From: Actinomadura chibensis NBRC 106107
GTDB taxonomy: Bacteria > Actinomycetota > Actinomycetes > Streptosporangiales > Streptosporangiaceae
Assembly: GCF_001552135.1 (NCBI RefSeq)
Contig: NZ_BCQP01000078.1
Coordinates: forward strand, 1 to 52,279
Length of the DNA: 52,279 bases
Reading direction: 5' to 3'
A program made the position numbers and the translations under genes. Every line of letters starts with the position of its first letter. The stretch's first letter is position 1. The notes under the pieces are model-generated. The model saw nothing but the letters and a program-made list of their open reading frames with translations. It was not told the DNA's origin and did not search any database. Shown here in pieces: positions 24,315-34,342 of the stretch.

Positions 24315-26936
24315 TCAGCCCGCGGGCAGCGCGGCCAACTGCGACTCAAGGCGCTTGATGTCCGCCTCGGCCTGGGCGAGCCGGTCCCGGTTCTTGGCGA
24401 CGACCGCCTCCGGGGCCTTCGCCATGAACGCCTCGTTGCCGAGCTTGCGGCTCGTCTGCTCGACCTCCCTGCGGGCGGCGGCGAGGTCCTTCTCCAGCCG
24501 CTTCCGCTCGGCCGCGACGTCGATCGCGCCGGCCGTGTCGAGCCGCACCGCGACGCCCTCCACCGGCAGCGACGCCGTCGCCGCGAACCCCTCGCCCGGG
24601 ACGGTCAGCCGCAGCAGCGACCGGACGCCCTCCTCGTGCGCGGCGAGCGGCGAACCGCCCCACTCCAGCGCCGCCGCGACCTTCTGGCCCGGCTTCAGGC
24701 CCTGGTCGGCGCGGAACCGGCGGACCTCGGTGACGAGCCGCTGCAGCGACTCGACCACGGCCTCGGCCGCGGGGTCGGCGCGGCCCGGCTCGGCGGTCGG
24801 CCACGGCGCGGTGACGATCGTCGCGCCGCCGGTCAGGGACGTCCACAGCTCCTCGGTGACGAACGGGATCACCGGGTGCAGCAGCCGCAGCAGCTTGTCG
24901 AGCACCTCGCCGAGGACGCGCCGCGTCGCCTCCGCCCGCTCGTCGGCGAGCTGCACCTTGGCCAGCTCGACGTACCAGTCGCAGACCTCGTCCCACGCGA
25001 AGTGGTAGAGCGCCTCGCACGCCTTCGCGAAGTCGTAGCCCTCCAGGTGCTCGTCGACCTCCGCGACGACCGACTGGAGCCGCGACAGGATCCAGGCGTC
25101 CACGGTCGACAGCTCGGCGGGCATCCCGCCCCGGACGTGCGCGCCGTTGATGAGCGCGAACCGCGTCGCGTTCCACAGCTTGTTGCAGAAGTTGCGCGAG
25201 CCCTGCGCCCACTGCTCGGCGACCGGGACGTCCCCGCCCGGGTTCGCGCCGCGCAGCAGCGTGAACCGGGTCGCGTCGGCGCCGTACTCGTCGATCCAGT
25301 CGAGCGGGTCGATGACGTTCCCGAACGACTTCGACATCTTCTTGCCGAACTGGTCGCGGACCATCCCGTGCAGGGCGATCGTCCCGAACGGCTGGACGCC
25401 GTCCATCGCGTACAGCCCGAACATCATCATCCTGGCGACCCAGAAGAACAGGATGTCGTAGCCGGTGACCAGCACGGACGTCGGGTAGAAGCGCTTCAGG
25501 TCGGGCGTCTCGTCCGGCCAGCCGAGCGTCGAGAACGGCCACAGCGCGGACGAGAACCACGTGTCGAGGACGTCGGTGTCCTGCGTCCACCCCGCGGGGG
25601 GCTCCTCGTCCGGGCCGGGGCAGACGACCTCGCCGTCCGGCCCGTACCAGACCGGGATGCGGTGCCCCCACCAGAGCTGCCTGCTGATGCACCAGTCGTG
25701 CATGTTGTCGACCCACTCGAAGTACCGGGACGCCATCTCCGGCGGGTGGATCTTCACGCGGCCGTCGCGGACGGCGTCGCCCGCGGCCCGCGCCAGCGAC
25801 TCGACCTTCACGAACCACTGCAGCGACACGCGCGGCTCGACGACCGTCGCGCAGCGCTGGCAGTGCCCGACCGAGTGCTTGTAGGGGCGGACCTCCGCGA
25901 CGATCCGGCCCTGCTCGCGCAGCGCGGCGACGACCGCCGGGCGCGCCTCGAACCGGTCGAGGCCCGCGAACGGGCCGGACGCGGTGACGACGCCGCGCTC
26001 GTCCATGACCGACAGGGACGGCAGCGAGTGGCGGCGCCCGATCTCGAAGTCGTTGGGGTCGTGCGCGGGCGTCACCTTGACGGCGCCCGTCCCGAACTCG
26101 GGGTCGACGTGCTCGTCGGCGACGACCGGGATGCGGCGGCCGGTCAGCGGCAGCTCGATCTCGCGCCCGACCAGGTGGGCGTAGCGGGCGTCGTCCGGGT
26201 GGACGGCGACGGCGGTGTCGCCGAGCATCGTCTCCGCCCGCGTGGTCGCGACGACGATCTCGTCGTCGCCCGATCCGTAGCGGATCGAGACGAGTTCGCC
26301 GTCGACCTCCTCGTGCTCGACCTCGATGTCGGACAGCGCGGTGAGGCAGCGCGGGCACCAGTTGATGATGCGCTCGGCGCGGTAGATGAGGCCGTCGTCG
26401 AACAGCCGCTTGAAGATGGTGCGGACGGCGCGGGCGCGGGCGTCGTCCATCGTGAACGCCTCGCGCGTCCAGTCGACGCTGTCGCCGAGCCGCCGCATCT
26501 GGCCGAGGATCCGGCCGCCGGACTCGCCCTTCCACTGCCAGACCCGCTCGACGAACGCCTCGCGGCCGAGGTCGTGCCGCGACACGCCGTCCTTGGCGAG
26601 CTCGCGCTCGACGACGTTCTGGGTGGCGATGCCCGCGTGGTCCATGCCGGGGACCCACACGGCCTCGTAGCCCTGCATGCGCCTCCGCCGGATCAGCGTG
26701 TCCTGGATGGAGTGGTCGAGGGCGTGCCCCATGTGCAGCGAGCCCGTGACGTTCGGCGGCGGGATCACGATGGAGAACGCGGGACGCTCCGGCGCGCCCT
26801 TCGGGTCGCCGGTGAACAGCCCCTCCGCTACCCACCGCTCGTAGAGCCGGCCCTCGACGTCGGCCGGTCGGTACTGGGTGGGCAGGTCGACGTCCGCTGC
26901 GGCCCCCTGGCCGCGCTCAGTGCTGGGCTGTGTCAC
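24315..26936 (-). CDS. valS: Valyl-tRNA synthetase
   Basis: 873 aa, class I synthetase that charges tRNA-Val and edits threonine. HIGH-type motif PPPNVTGSLHMGHAL (His68-His71), the CP1 editing domain in the middle (ATTRAETMLGDTAVAVHPDD), KKMSKSFGNVIDPLDW (near residue 535), the anticodon-binding domain, and a C-terminal coiled coil (last 65 residues, VAAERKRLEKDLAAARREVEQTSRKLGNEAFMAKAPE) that is specific to ValRS. GTG start at 26934-26936; no Shine-Dalgarno, but a consensus-like TAGAAT 8 nt upstream indicates a leaderless message. The frame is open upstream without ValRS similarity. Followed by the repeat-containing membrane protein. Confidence 0.97.
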   Translation of the reverse strand: MTQPSTERGQGAAADVDLPTQYRPADVEGRLYERWVAEGLFTGDPKGAPERPAFSIVIPPPNVTGSLHMGHALDHSIQDTLIRRRRMQGYEAVWVPGMDHAGIATQNVVERELAKDGVSRHDLGREAFVERVWQWKGESGGRILGQMRRLGDSVDWTREAFTMDDARARAVRTIFKRLFDDGLIYRAERIINWCPRCLTALSDIEVEHEEVDGELVSIRYGSGDDEIVVATTRAETMLGDTAVAVHPDDARYAHLVGREIELPLTGRRIPVVADEHVDPEFGTGAVKVTPAHDPNDFEIGRRHSLPSLSVMDERGVVTASGPFAGLDRFEARPAVVAALREQGRIVAEVRPYKHSVGHCQRCATVVEPRVSLQWFVKVESLARAAGDAVRDGRVKIHPPEMASRYFEWVDNMHDWCISRQLWWGHRIPVWYGPDGEVVCPGPDEEPPAGWTQDTDVLDTWFSSALWPFSTLGWPDETPDLKRFYPTSVLVTGYDILFFWVARMMMFGLYAMDGVQPFGTIALHGMVRDQFGKKMSKSFGNVIDPLDWIDEYGADATRFTLLRGANPGGDVPVAEQWAQGSRNFCNKLWNATRFALINGAHVRGGMPAELSTVDAWILSRLQSVVAEVDEHLEGYDFAKACEALYHFAWDEVCDWYVELAKVQLADERAEATRRVLGEVLDKLLRLLHPVIPFVTEELWTSLTGGATIVTAPWPTAEPGRADPAAEAVVESLQRLVTEVRRFRADQGLKPGQKVAAALEWGGSPLAAHEEGVRSLLRLTVPGEGFAATASLPVEGVAVRLDTAGAIDVAAERKRLEKDLAAARREVEQTSRKLGNEAFMAKAPEAVVAKNRDRLAQAEADIKRLESQLAALPAG

Positions 26937-26944
26937 GGCTGACG

Positions 26945-26950
26945 ATTCTA
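26945..26950 (-). promoter_or_regulatory. -10 element of valS (leaderless)
   Basis: TAGAAT on the minus strand, five of six bases of the consensus, ends 8 nt before the GTG start. No good -35 is visible at 17-18 nt. No Shine-Dalgarno is possible in the remaining 8 nt. Confidence 0.5.
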
Positions 26951-27103
26951 CGGGGACCGCGGAGGTGGCGGCGCCTCCGCCGGCCCGCCCCGGGACGCGG
27001 GTTCCCGCCGCGGTCGGGACACAGGTCACCTGACACCGGGTCGCCCCGCCGGAAAGGGTTGCGGGGAACACCCGAAACGGCGGCGCGGGAGGAGGGGGAT
27101 GGG

Positions 27104-27901
27104 ATGCGAGCGGCACTGGCACGCGCTGCCGTGCTGGCCGGCGCGTTCACCGCGGGGGCCGTGGCGGCACGTGCCGCGACCATCCCCCACCTCCGCCGCC
27201 TCACGTCCGACCTGCAGCGGTCGCGCGAGCGGATCCTCGCGAGCCGGGAGGAGGAGCGCCGCCGGCTGCGGCACGACCTGCACGACGGGCTCGGCCCGAC
27301 CCTCGCCAGCCTCGCGATGTCGCTGGACGCCGCGCGCATCACCCTCGCCTGCGAGCCGGACCGGACGGACCCGCTGCTCGCCGACGTCCGCAACCGGCTC
27401 GCGTCGGCGGTCGGCGAGATCCGCGACCTCGCGCACGGCCTGCGCCCGCCCGCGCTGGACGACCTCGGCCTCGTCGCCGCGATCGAGTCGTTCGCCGACG
27501 GCTGCTGCGAGCGGGTGGACGTCCGCTTCGACGGCGAGCACCTGGAGCTGCCCGCCGCCGTCGAGGTCGCGGCGTACCGCATCGCGCAGGAGGCGCTGAC
27601 GAACGTCCGGCTGCACGCCCGGGACAGCACGGCGACCGTCCGGCTGCACCGGGACGTCGAGCTCCACCTGATGGTCGCCGACACCGGGCCGGGCCTCCCG
27701 GACGCCGCCCGCAACGGCGGCCAGCCCCGGCCGCGGCGCGGCATGGCGGCGATGAAGGAGTGGGCGGCGGAGGTCGGCGGGAGCTGCGCCATCACGTCCA
27801 GGACGGGCGGCGGGACGGTCGTCACCGCACATCTTCCCCTGACCCCGGCGGAGGTCACCGCCGGGTACGATCGTCCCTTCACGGGGAAGGGACGGGCGTA
27901 G
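27104..27901 (+). CDS. Sensor histidine kinase (NarL/DesK type)
   Basis: 265 aa from ATG 27104, preceded by a very strong purine-rich Shine-Dalgarno. One N-terminal hydrophobic segment (AALARAAVLAGAFTAGAVAARAA) is the only candidate membrane anchor, with no separate sensor domain, so the signal is probably cytoplasmic or comes through a partner. HisKA_3: RHDLHDGLGPTLASLAMSLDAARI, predicted phospho-acceptor His60. ATPase domain: YRIAQEALTNVRLHA (N box), VADTGPGLPD and GMAAMKEWAAEVGGSCAI. The stop abuts the start of the response-regulator gene (TAGATG), so the pair is coupled. Confidence 0.92.
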   Translation: MRAALARAAVLAGAFTAGAVAARAATIPHLRRLTSDLQRSRERILASREEERRRLRHDLHDGLGPTLASLAMSLDAARITLACEPDRTDPLLADVRNRLASAVGEIRDLAHGLRPPALDDLGLVAAIESFADGCCERVDVRFDGEHLELPAAVEVAAYRIAQEALTNVRLHARDSTATVRLHRDVELHLMVADTGPGLPDAARNGGQPRPRRGMAAMKEWAAEVGGSCAITSRTGGGTVVTAHLPLTPAEVTAGYDRPFTGKGRA

Positions 27902-28555
27902 ATGACGGAGATCATCCGTGTCCTCATCGCCGACGACCACCCGGTGTTCCGGCAGGGGCTGAAGGGGCTGCTGCAGGCGCTGGGCGTGGAGGTCGCGGGC
28001 GAGGCCGAGAACGGTCCGGAGGCGGTGAAGCTCGCCGCCGACCTGCAGCCGGACGTCGTCGTCATGGACCTGCACATGCCGGGCGGCAACGGCATCGAGG
28101 CCACCCGGACGATCACCCGGACCAGCCCGCGGATCGGCGTCCTCGTCCTCACGATGTTCCGCGACGACGACTCGGTGTTCGCGGCGATGCGCGCGGGCGC
28201 CCGCGGCTACCTGCTGAAGGAGTCCGGCGCCGAAGAGATCGCCCGCGCGGTGAAGGCGGTCGCCGCGGGCGAGGCGATCTACGGACCGGAGATCGCCCGC
28301 CGCGTCCTCACCTACTTCACCGACATGCCCGACCCGAGGCGCGCCGCGTTCCCCGAGCTCACCGACCGGGAGCGGGAGGTCCTCGAACTGATCGCGCAGG
28401 GCCGCAGCAACTCCGAGATCGCCGGGACGCTGTTCCTCAGCCAGAAGACCGTCCGCAACCACGTGTCGAACATCTTCATGAAGCTGCACGTCGCGGACCG
28501 CGCCCAGGCCATCGTCGTGGCCCGCGAGGCGGGCCTCGGCGAGTCCCGGGGCTGA
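27902..28555 (+). CDS. NarL/FixJ family response regulator
   Basis: 217 aa. Receiver domain residues 5-120 with the acidic pair DD (11-12), phospho-acceptor Asp56 in VVVMDLHMPGGNG, Thr in VLVLTMF and Lys in YLLKES. LuxR-type HTH about 150-210: LTDREREVLELIAQGRSNSEIAGTLFLSQKTVRNHVSNIFMKLHV. It is the DNA-binding partner of the histidine kinase directly upstream. No target operator can be named. Converges on the VOC gene with 2 nt between the stop codons. Confidence 0.95.
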   Translation: MTEIIRVLIADDHPVFRQGLKGLLQALGVEVAGEAENGPEAVKLAADLQPDVVVMDLHMPGGNGIEATRTITRTSPRIGVLVLTMFRDDDSVFAAMRAGARGYLLKESGAEEIARAVKAVAAGEAIYGPEIARRVLTYFTDMPDPRRAAFPELTDREREVLELIAQGRSNSEIAGTLFLSQKTVRNHVSNIFMKLHVADRAQAIVVAREAGLGESRG

Positions 28556-28557
28556 CC

Positions 28558-29037
28558 TCAGCCGGACGGCGCGGGCAGCCGCGGCTTCCGGTAGGCGGAG
28601 GGCGTCCCGTCCGGGCCGAACTCAAGCCCCGCGAACCCCCGCGGGTACGTGTCGGGCTCGTACAGGAACCGGAGGACGGTGCCGTCGGGGTCGGGCACGT
28701 CGAGCGCGGCCCCGTAGGGCCCGCGGTGCTGGACGTCGCCGTGGGAGAAGCCGAGGCTCTGGCACCGCCCGATGATGGTGTTGAGCGCCTCGGCCGACTC
28801 GACCTTCAGCGCCACGACCTCGGCCCCGGAAAGATCCCCGGCACAGTACCGCCGGTCCCGCAGCGAGACGTGCAGGTCGGCGTCGGGCTCCCATAACACG
28901 ACCCCGCGCACGGCCCCGTCCTCGAAGAACTCGAACACGGGCACCAGATCAAGCAGCCGCCGGTACCACTCCGTACTGGCCACCAGATCCGACACCGGAA
29001 CCTTCACCTGTCGAATCTTCGCAATACCAACACCCAT
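28558..29037 (-). CDS. VOC (glyoxalase/bleomycin-resistance fold) protein
   Basis: 159 aa from ATG 29035-29037 (MGVGIAKIRQVKVPVSDLVASTEWYRRLLDLVPVFEFFED). A single VOC domain: the opening beta-strand/helix pattern, LWEPDADLHVSLRDRR, VALKVESAEALNTIIGRC and LDVPDPDGTVLRFLYEPD are typical. VOC proteins are metal-dependent lyases, dioxygenases or antibiotic binders; the substrate cannot be inferred. G-rich sequence just before the ATG can act as ribosome-binding site. Convergent with the response-regulator gene. Confidence 0.8.
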   Translation of the reverse strand: MGVGIAKIRQVKVPVSDLVASTEWYRRLLDLVPVFEFFEDGAVRGVVLWEPDADLHVSLRDRRYCAGDLSGAEVVALKVESAEALNTIIGRCQSLGFSHGDVQHRGPYGAALDVPDPDGTVLRFLYEPDTYPRGFAGLEFGPDGTPSAYRKPRLPAPSG

Positions 29038-29448
29038 CCCCCCACGATCCCACGCCCCCCACCCGGCCGATCGGGATTCAGGAGAAGAAATGATCATGGG
29101 ACCGCTCCACACCCAAACCGCGCCGACCGCCCTCAATCCCACGATCGGTAAAGCCCCGAACCGAACCCCCCACCGCAACCACCAGGCGACGTGGTAGCCC
29201 TCACGTCTAGCAACCAAAGCACGACTGCAACCGGCAAGCAGGACGGGGCCCACATCCCAACCCCACCGCCGGTCACAAAGGCGGCACTGGAGGATGGACC
29301 CCCCAAGATCCTGTATCCGGATCACCGACCGCAACCGGCAGGGGGGCGTGGGGGCGGAGCCCCCCACATCGGGGGTTCCAGGGGGTCGTCCCCCTGGGCC
29401 AGCACGAAGTCCGCGACTAGGCGAGCGCTCTCCGCGAGCACACCTGTC
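29038..29448. other. 411-bp intergenic region between clpX and the VOC gene
   Basis: No credible gene in any frame. The plus strand is strongly C/A-rich (G/T-rich on the minus strand) with a repeated CAACCGGCA (about 29229 and 29332). The clpX-proximal third carries two hairpins. It resembles in composition the gap upstream of mreB. Confidence 0.55.
29350..29397 (-). repeat. Repeated hairpin element, copy 2 (3' of clpX), with an added hairpin
   Basis: GGGGGC-GGA-GCCCCC (29350-29364) and CCAGGGGG-TCGT-CCCCCTGG (29378-29397). The second, with its GGGTT flank, repeats the element at 18100-18124. It lies about 50 nt downstream of the clpX stop and should act as its terminator. Confidence 0.7.
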
Positions 29449-30723
<1,275 letters not shown>

Positions 30724-30887
30724 CCAACTGTCTCCTTTTCGTGGGGCCGTCCGCTGTGGAGAATGCGGCGCAGCTCGGTTGCGTCCCGAAGGCTCTCGAC
30801 GTTGGATTCGACGTTACCGCCTCCAACGGACTTGGAAAGCCCCTCGCCCGGAAGTGTGACGCCCGGGCTGGGGGTCTCCCACGTCCT

Positions 30888-30908
30888 CGTGTCGTCTCAG
30901 GACGACAC
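30888..30908 (-). terminator. Hairpin with the clpP2 stop codon in its loop
   Basis: GTGTCGTC (30889-30896) and GACGACAC (30901-30908) pair perfectly around a 4-nt loop. The clpP2 stop codon (30897-30899) is in the loop, so terminating ribosomes would cover the hairpin. It may attenuate transcription into clpX or stabilise the clpP message. Confidence 0.5.
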
Positions 30909-31592
30909 TACCTCGGCCTTGCGCTTCCTGCTGGCGAAGACGTCGTCGATGAGACCGTAGTCCTTCGCCTCGTCCGCCGTGAGGATCTTGTCGCGCTCGA
31001 TGTCCTTGCGGACCTGGTCGACGCTCTTGCCGCTGTGCTCGGCCAGGATGCTCTCCAGCAGCTCCCGGATGCGCAGGATCTCGCGCGCCTGGATCTCGAT
31101 GTCGCTGGACTGGCCGTAGGTGCCCTCGGTCGCGGGCTGGTGGATCAGGATCCGCGAGTTGGGCAGCGCGGCGCGCTTGCCGGGCGTCCCGGCGGCGAGC
31201 AGCACGGCGGCGGCGGACGCGGCCTGGCCGATGCAGACCGTCTGGATGTCGGGCTTGACGAACTGCATCGTGTCGTAGATGGCCGTCATCGCCGTGAACG
31301 AGCCGCCGGGCGAGTTGATGTAGATGCTGATGTCGCGGTCGGGGTCGATCGACTCCAGGGTGATCAGCTGCGCCATCACGTCGTTGGCGGACGCGTCGTC
31401 GATCTGCACGCCGAGGAAGATGATGCGCTCCTCGAACAGCTTGTTGTACGGGTTCATCTCCTTGACCCCGTACGTGGTGCGCTCGACGAACGACGGAATG
31501 ATGTACCGGTTGTCGACCGGCATCGGGGAGCCGCCCGCGTGGACGCCGGGACGGACCAGATCGCTGAAACCGGGGCGGTAGAGGTCGCTCAC
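30897..31592 (-). CDS. clpP2: ATP-dependent Clp protease proteolytic subunit 2
   Basis: 231 aa. Serine peptidase with Ser126 (IGQAASAAAVLLAAG), His151 (RILIHQPATEG) and the Asp near residue 200. It has a longer N-terminus than ClpP1 (about 50 residues before the FEERIIFLG strand), part of which is probably removed by processing. In actinobacteria ClpP1 and ClpP2 form a mixed tetradecamer that works with ClpX or ClpC1. It starts 28 nt after clpP1. Confidence 0.96.
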   Translation of the reverse strand: MSDLYRPGFSDLVRPGVHAGGSPMPVDNRYIIPSFVERTTYGVKEMNPYNKLFEERIIFLGVQIDDASANDVMAQLITLESIDPDRDISIYINSPGGSFTAMTAIYDTMQFVKPDIQTVCIGQAASAAAVLLAAGTPGKRAALPNSRILIHQPATEGTYGQSSDIEIQAREILRIRELLESILAEHSGKSVDQVRKDIERDKILTADEAKDYGLIDDVFASRKRKAEVVSS

Positions 31593-31620
31593 TGTGTGCC
31601 TCCGAAAAGTAGTGAGGTCG

Positions 31621-32259
31621 TCAGGAGACGGGGCCCTCGGAGGGCACCTGGGTTGCGCTGAGGACCACGTGGTCGACGAACCCGTAGTCCTTGGCCTCGT
31701 CGGCGGTGAACCAGCGGTCGCGGTCGGAGTCGCGCTCGATCTGGTCGAGCGCCTGTCCGGTGTGCTCGGCGATCTTCTCGGCGAGCGTGCGCTTGACGTA
31801 CAGCATCTGCTCCGCCTGGATCTTGATGTCGGAGGCGGTGCCGCCGATGCCGCCGGACGGCTGGTGCATCATGATGCGCGCGTGCGGCAGGGCGTAGCGC
31901 TTGCCGCGCGTCCCCGCGCACAGCAGGAACTGCCCCATCGACGCGGCGAGGCCCATGCCGACCGTGACGATGTCGTTCGGGACGTACTGCATGATGTCGT
32001 AGATCGCCATGCCGGCGGTGACGGAGCCACCTGGCGAGTTGATGTAGAGCGTGATGTCGCGGCGCCCGTCCTCGGCCGACAGCAGCAGCAGCTCGGCGCA
32101 GATGCGGTTGGCGATGTCGTCGTCGACCTGCTGGCCGAGGAAGACGATCCGCTCGCGCAGCAGGCGCTGGAAGAGCTGGTCGCCGAGCGGCAACAGGGGC
32201 GCCTCGGCGACCCGCGCCTGGATCCGCGACGACTCGTCGAAAGTCGGAGGCATGCTCAC
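31621..32259 (-). CDS. clpP1: ATP-dependent Clp protease proteolytic subunit 1
   Basis: 212 aa from GTG 32257-32259 (VSMPPTFDESS), favoured over the ATG two codons in because GGAGGAA is 6 nt before the GTG. Ser107 (GMGLAASMGQFLLCAG), His132 (RIMMHQPSGG) and YINSPGGSVTAGMAIYDIMQ form the ClpP active site and oligomer handle. First gene of the clpP1-clpP2 operon, 274 bp downstream of the trigger-factor gene, with a ClgR-like site in that gap. Confidence 0.96.
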   Translation of the reverse strand: MSMPPTFDESSRIQARVAEAPLLPLGDQLFQRLLRERIVFLGQQVDDDIANRICAELLLLSAEDGRRDITLYINSPGGSVTAGMAIYDIMQYVPNDIVTVGMGLAASMGQFLLCAGTRGKRYALPHARIMMHQPSGGIGGTASDIKIQAEQMLYVKRTLAEKIAEHTGQALDQIERDSDRDRWFTADEAKDYGFVDHVVLSATQVPSEGPVS

Positions 32260-32347
32260 CGGGTGTTCCTCCGGTCCTTTTAATCGGTTCGGATGATTGG
32301 ACATTAACGCGCGCACGGGCCCGCTTAAGCCCGTGAGGCCGCCTTTT

Positions 32348-32405
32348 CGCCAGGGGCGTACCCGGTCGCCACCGGGCGTGTCACGGAATACGCGAGACCC
32401 TCGCG
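32348..32405. promoter_or_regulatory. Candidate ClgR-type operator and dyad upstream of clpP1
   Basis: CGC-CAGGG-GCG (32348-32358) fits the CGC-N5-GCG core that I recall for ClgR, the activator of clp operons in actinobacteria. A second dyad, CGCGAG-ACC-CTCGCG (32391-32405), lies 33 bp further upstream. They are 89-146 bp before the clpP1 start. In 70%+ GC DNA such a short core arises by chance, so position is the main support. Confidence 0.35.
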
Positions 32406-32458
32406 ATCGCGGCATACCCGGGGAGGGCGCGTCCCACCCGGACCGGACCCCCCAACGG

Positions 32459-32496
32459 CGGACGCCCCGCACCCGGGCGGGGGTGCGGGGCGTCCG
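32459..32496 (-). terminator. Terminator of the trigger-factor gene
   Basis: Perfect 16-bp arms (32459-32474 and 32481-32496) with a 6-nt loop, 38 nt after the tig stop on the minus strand. It is the strongest hairpin between tig and clpP1 and indicates that clpP1P2 uses its own promoter. Confidence 0.8.
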
Positions 32497-32533
32497 GACG
32501 GCGCCCGATGCCGCGGAGGACCGCGGCGTCGGC

Positions 32534-34033
32534 TCAGGACTCCTTGGTGTCGGCGTCCTTCTCGTCCTTCTCGTCCTTCTCGGCGGCCTCGGCGTCGGCG
32601 TCGGCCTTCGCCTCGGGAGTGGCCTCGGCCGTCTCCTCCGCCGTCTCCTCGGCCGCCTCGTCGGCCTCCGTGGCCTCCGTCGCGGCGTCCTCGGCCTGGT
32701 CGGTCTCGCCGTTCAGCTCGCGCCGGATGGCGTCGAGGTCGATGACGTTGCCCGACTCGTCCTTCACGGTGACGTGCTCGACGATGAGGTTCAGCGCCTT
32801 GTTGCGCAGCACCTCGGACACGATCGCCGGCAGCTGGTCGTTCTGCGTGAGGTACTCGGCGAGCTGCTGCGGCTGCACGCCCATCTGCATGGCCTGCGAG
32901 ACGACGTACTCGGAGAGCTCCTCGTTCTCGACGTTCAGCTCCTCCTGGACGGCGAGCTGGTCGAGGACGAAGCCGCCCTTCACCGCGAGCCGGGCCGCCT
33001 CGGCGACGTCCTTGTCGAACTCCTCCTCGGACTTCTCCTCGTCCTTGAGGTAGTCCTCCTTGGACATGCCCGACATGGCGAGCTGCTGTTCGAGCTGCTG
33101 GTTGCGGCGGCTGATCTCCTCGTCCACGACCTTCTCGGGCAGCGGGACCTCGATCTTTTCGAGCAGGGCCTCAAGGGCCTTGTCGCGCGCCTCGGAGAGC
33201 TGCTGCAGCCTCACCTGGCGGCCGAGCCGCGCGCGGACGTCCTCGCGCAGCTCCTCGATCGTGTCGAACTCGCTCGCCAGCTGGGCGAACTCGTCGTCCG
33301 GGTCGGGCAGGTTCTTGATCTTGACGCTCTGCACCGTGACGGTGAACTCGGCCTCCTCGCCGGCGCGCTCGCCGCCCGCGAGGGTGCCGGTGAACGTCTT
33401 GTCCTCGCCCGCGGCGAGCCCGGTCAGCGCCTCGTCCAGGCCCTCGACGACCGAGCCGCTGCCGACCTCGTAGGAGTAGCCGGCGGTGGAGGCGTCCGCG
33501 ACCTCCTCGCCGTCGATCCGCGCGACGAGGTCGATGACGGCGAAGTCGCCCTCCTCGGCCGCGCGCTCGGCGGTGGTCAGCGACGCGAACCGCTCCCGCA
33601 GGTTGTCGATCGTCTCCTGGACCTGCTCGTCGGTCACCTCGGCGTCGTCGACGACGACCTCAAGGCCGTCGTAGTCGGGGACCTCGAACTTCGGCCGGAT
33701 GTCGACCTCGGCGGTGAACGCGAACTGGGTGCCGTCCTCCAGCTCGGTCACCTCGACGTCGGGCTGCCCGAGGACGAAGATCTCGGTCTCCTCGACGGCG
33801 CGGCCGTACAGGCCGGGAAGCGCGTCGTTGACGGCCTCCTGCAGGACCGCTCCCCGGCCGACGTACTTGTCGATCAGCGGGGCCGGGACCTTGCCGGGCC
33901 GAAAGCCCTTGATCCGCACCTGCTGAGAGATCTCCTTGTACGCCTTGTCGAGGTTCGGCTTGAGCTCGTCGAACGGAACCTCGACGGTGAGCTTGACCCG
34001 CGTGGGGGTCAGCTCCTCGACATCGGTCTTCAC
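32534..34033 (-). CDS. tig: Trigger factor (ribosome-associated chaperone, peptidyl-prolyl isomerase)
   Basis: 499 aa from GTG 34031-34033 (M(V)KTDVEELTPTRVKLTVEVPFDELKPNLDKAYKEISQQVRIKGFRPGKVP). The ribosome-binding signature GFRPGKVP is present, then an FKBP-type isomerase domain (about 160-245; GDFAVIDLVARIDGEEV, VGSGSVVEGLDEALTGLAAGEDKTF) and the helical C-terminal chaperone domain. The last 60 residues are an acidic Ala/Glu/Asp tail ending DEKDEKDADTKES, common in actinobacteria. GGAG lies 10 nt upstream. Upstream of clpP1-clpP2-clpX as in many bacteria. Confidence 0.96.
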   Translation of the reverse strand: MKTDVEELTPTRVKLTVEVPFDELKPNLDKAYKEISQQVRIKGFRPGKVPAPLIDKYVGRGAVLQEAVNDALPGLYGRAVEETEIFVLGQPDVEVTELEDGTQFAFTAEVDIRPKFEVPDYDGLEVVVDDAEVTDEQVQETIDNLRERFASLTTAERAAEEGDFAVIDLVARIDGEEVADASTAGYSYEVGSGSVVEGLDEALTGLAAGEDKTFTGTLAGGERAGEEAEFTVTVQSVKIKNLPDPDDEFAQLASEFDTIEELREDVRARLGRQVRLQQLSEARDKALEALLEKIEVPLPEKVVDEEISRRNQQLEQQLAMSGMSKEDYLKDEEKSEEEFDKDVAEAARLAVKGGFVLDQLAVQEELNVENEELSEYVVSQAMQMGVQPQQLAEYLTQNDQLPAIVSEVLRNKALNLIVEHVTVKDESGNVIDLDAIRRELNGETDQAEDAATEATEADEAAEETAEETAEATPEAKADADAEAAEKDEKDEKDADTKES

Positions 34034-34342
34034 TGGGGTCGGTCTCCTTGATCGGGCGCTGCTTCGGCCGCGGCGTCGACACGTGCTTTTCATGCTGCCT
34101 GCGAGGCCCTCGGCCTGCACGCGGACGGCCCTCGTCGGTCGGCCCGCCCGTGTCGTTCAACGGCCGGTCAGTCTCTCAGCGGCGCGGGCACGCCGAATAC
34201 GGCTCCGCGCCTTCGCGCGGCCAAGTCTATGGGGTAGCGGCGCGGTGTGCGGACATCGGACGCCCGCGAGACCGGCGAATCCGCGTCAACGATCCCGTAC
34301 GGGCAGTGACATTACGCATGGGAAGGCCCATACTCGTCCGGG
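34034..34342. other. 309-bp divergent intergenic region between tig and the DMT-like gene
   Basis: No gene. It holds a good promoter for the plus-strand gene (34306-34334) and a -10-like TAGACT for tig on the minus strand (34224-34229, weak, no -35), which would give tig a leader of about 185 nt. I see no long dyad. Confidence 0.5.
34306..34334 (+). promoter_or_regulatory. Predicted promoter of the DMT-like gene (leaderless)
   Basis: GTGACA (34306-34311), 17 nt, CATACT (34329-34334), then 8 nt to ATG 34343. The -35 matches five of six consensus bases and the -10 four of six. No Shine-Dalgarno fits before the ATG. Confidence 0.55.

Noticed and set aside
29038..29367. N-terminal extension of the VOC protein by 110 codons.
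   Set aside because: The extension is Trp/Gly/Arg-rich without similarity to VOC proteins and lies in skewed intergenic DNA.
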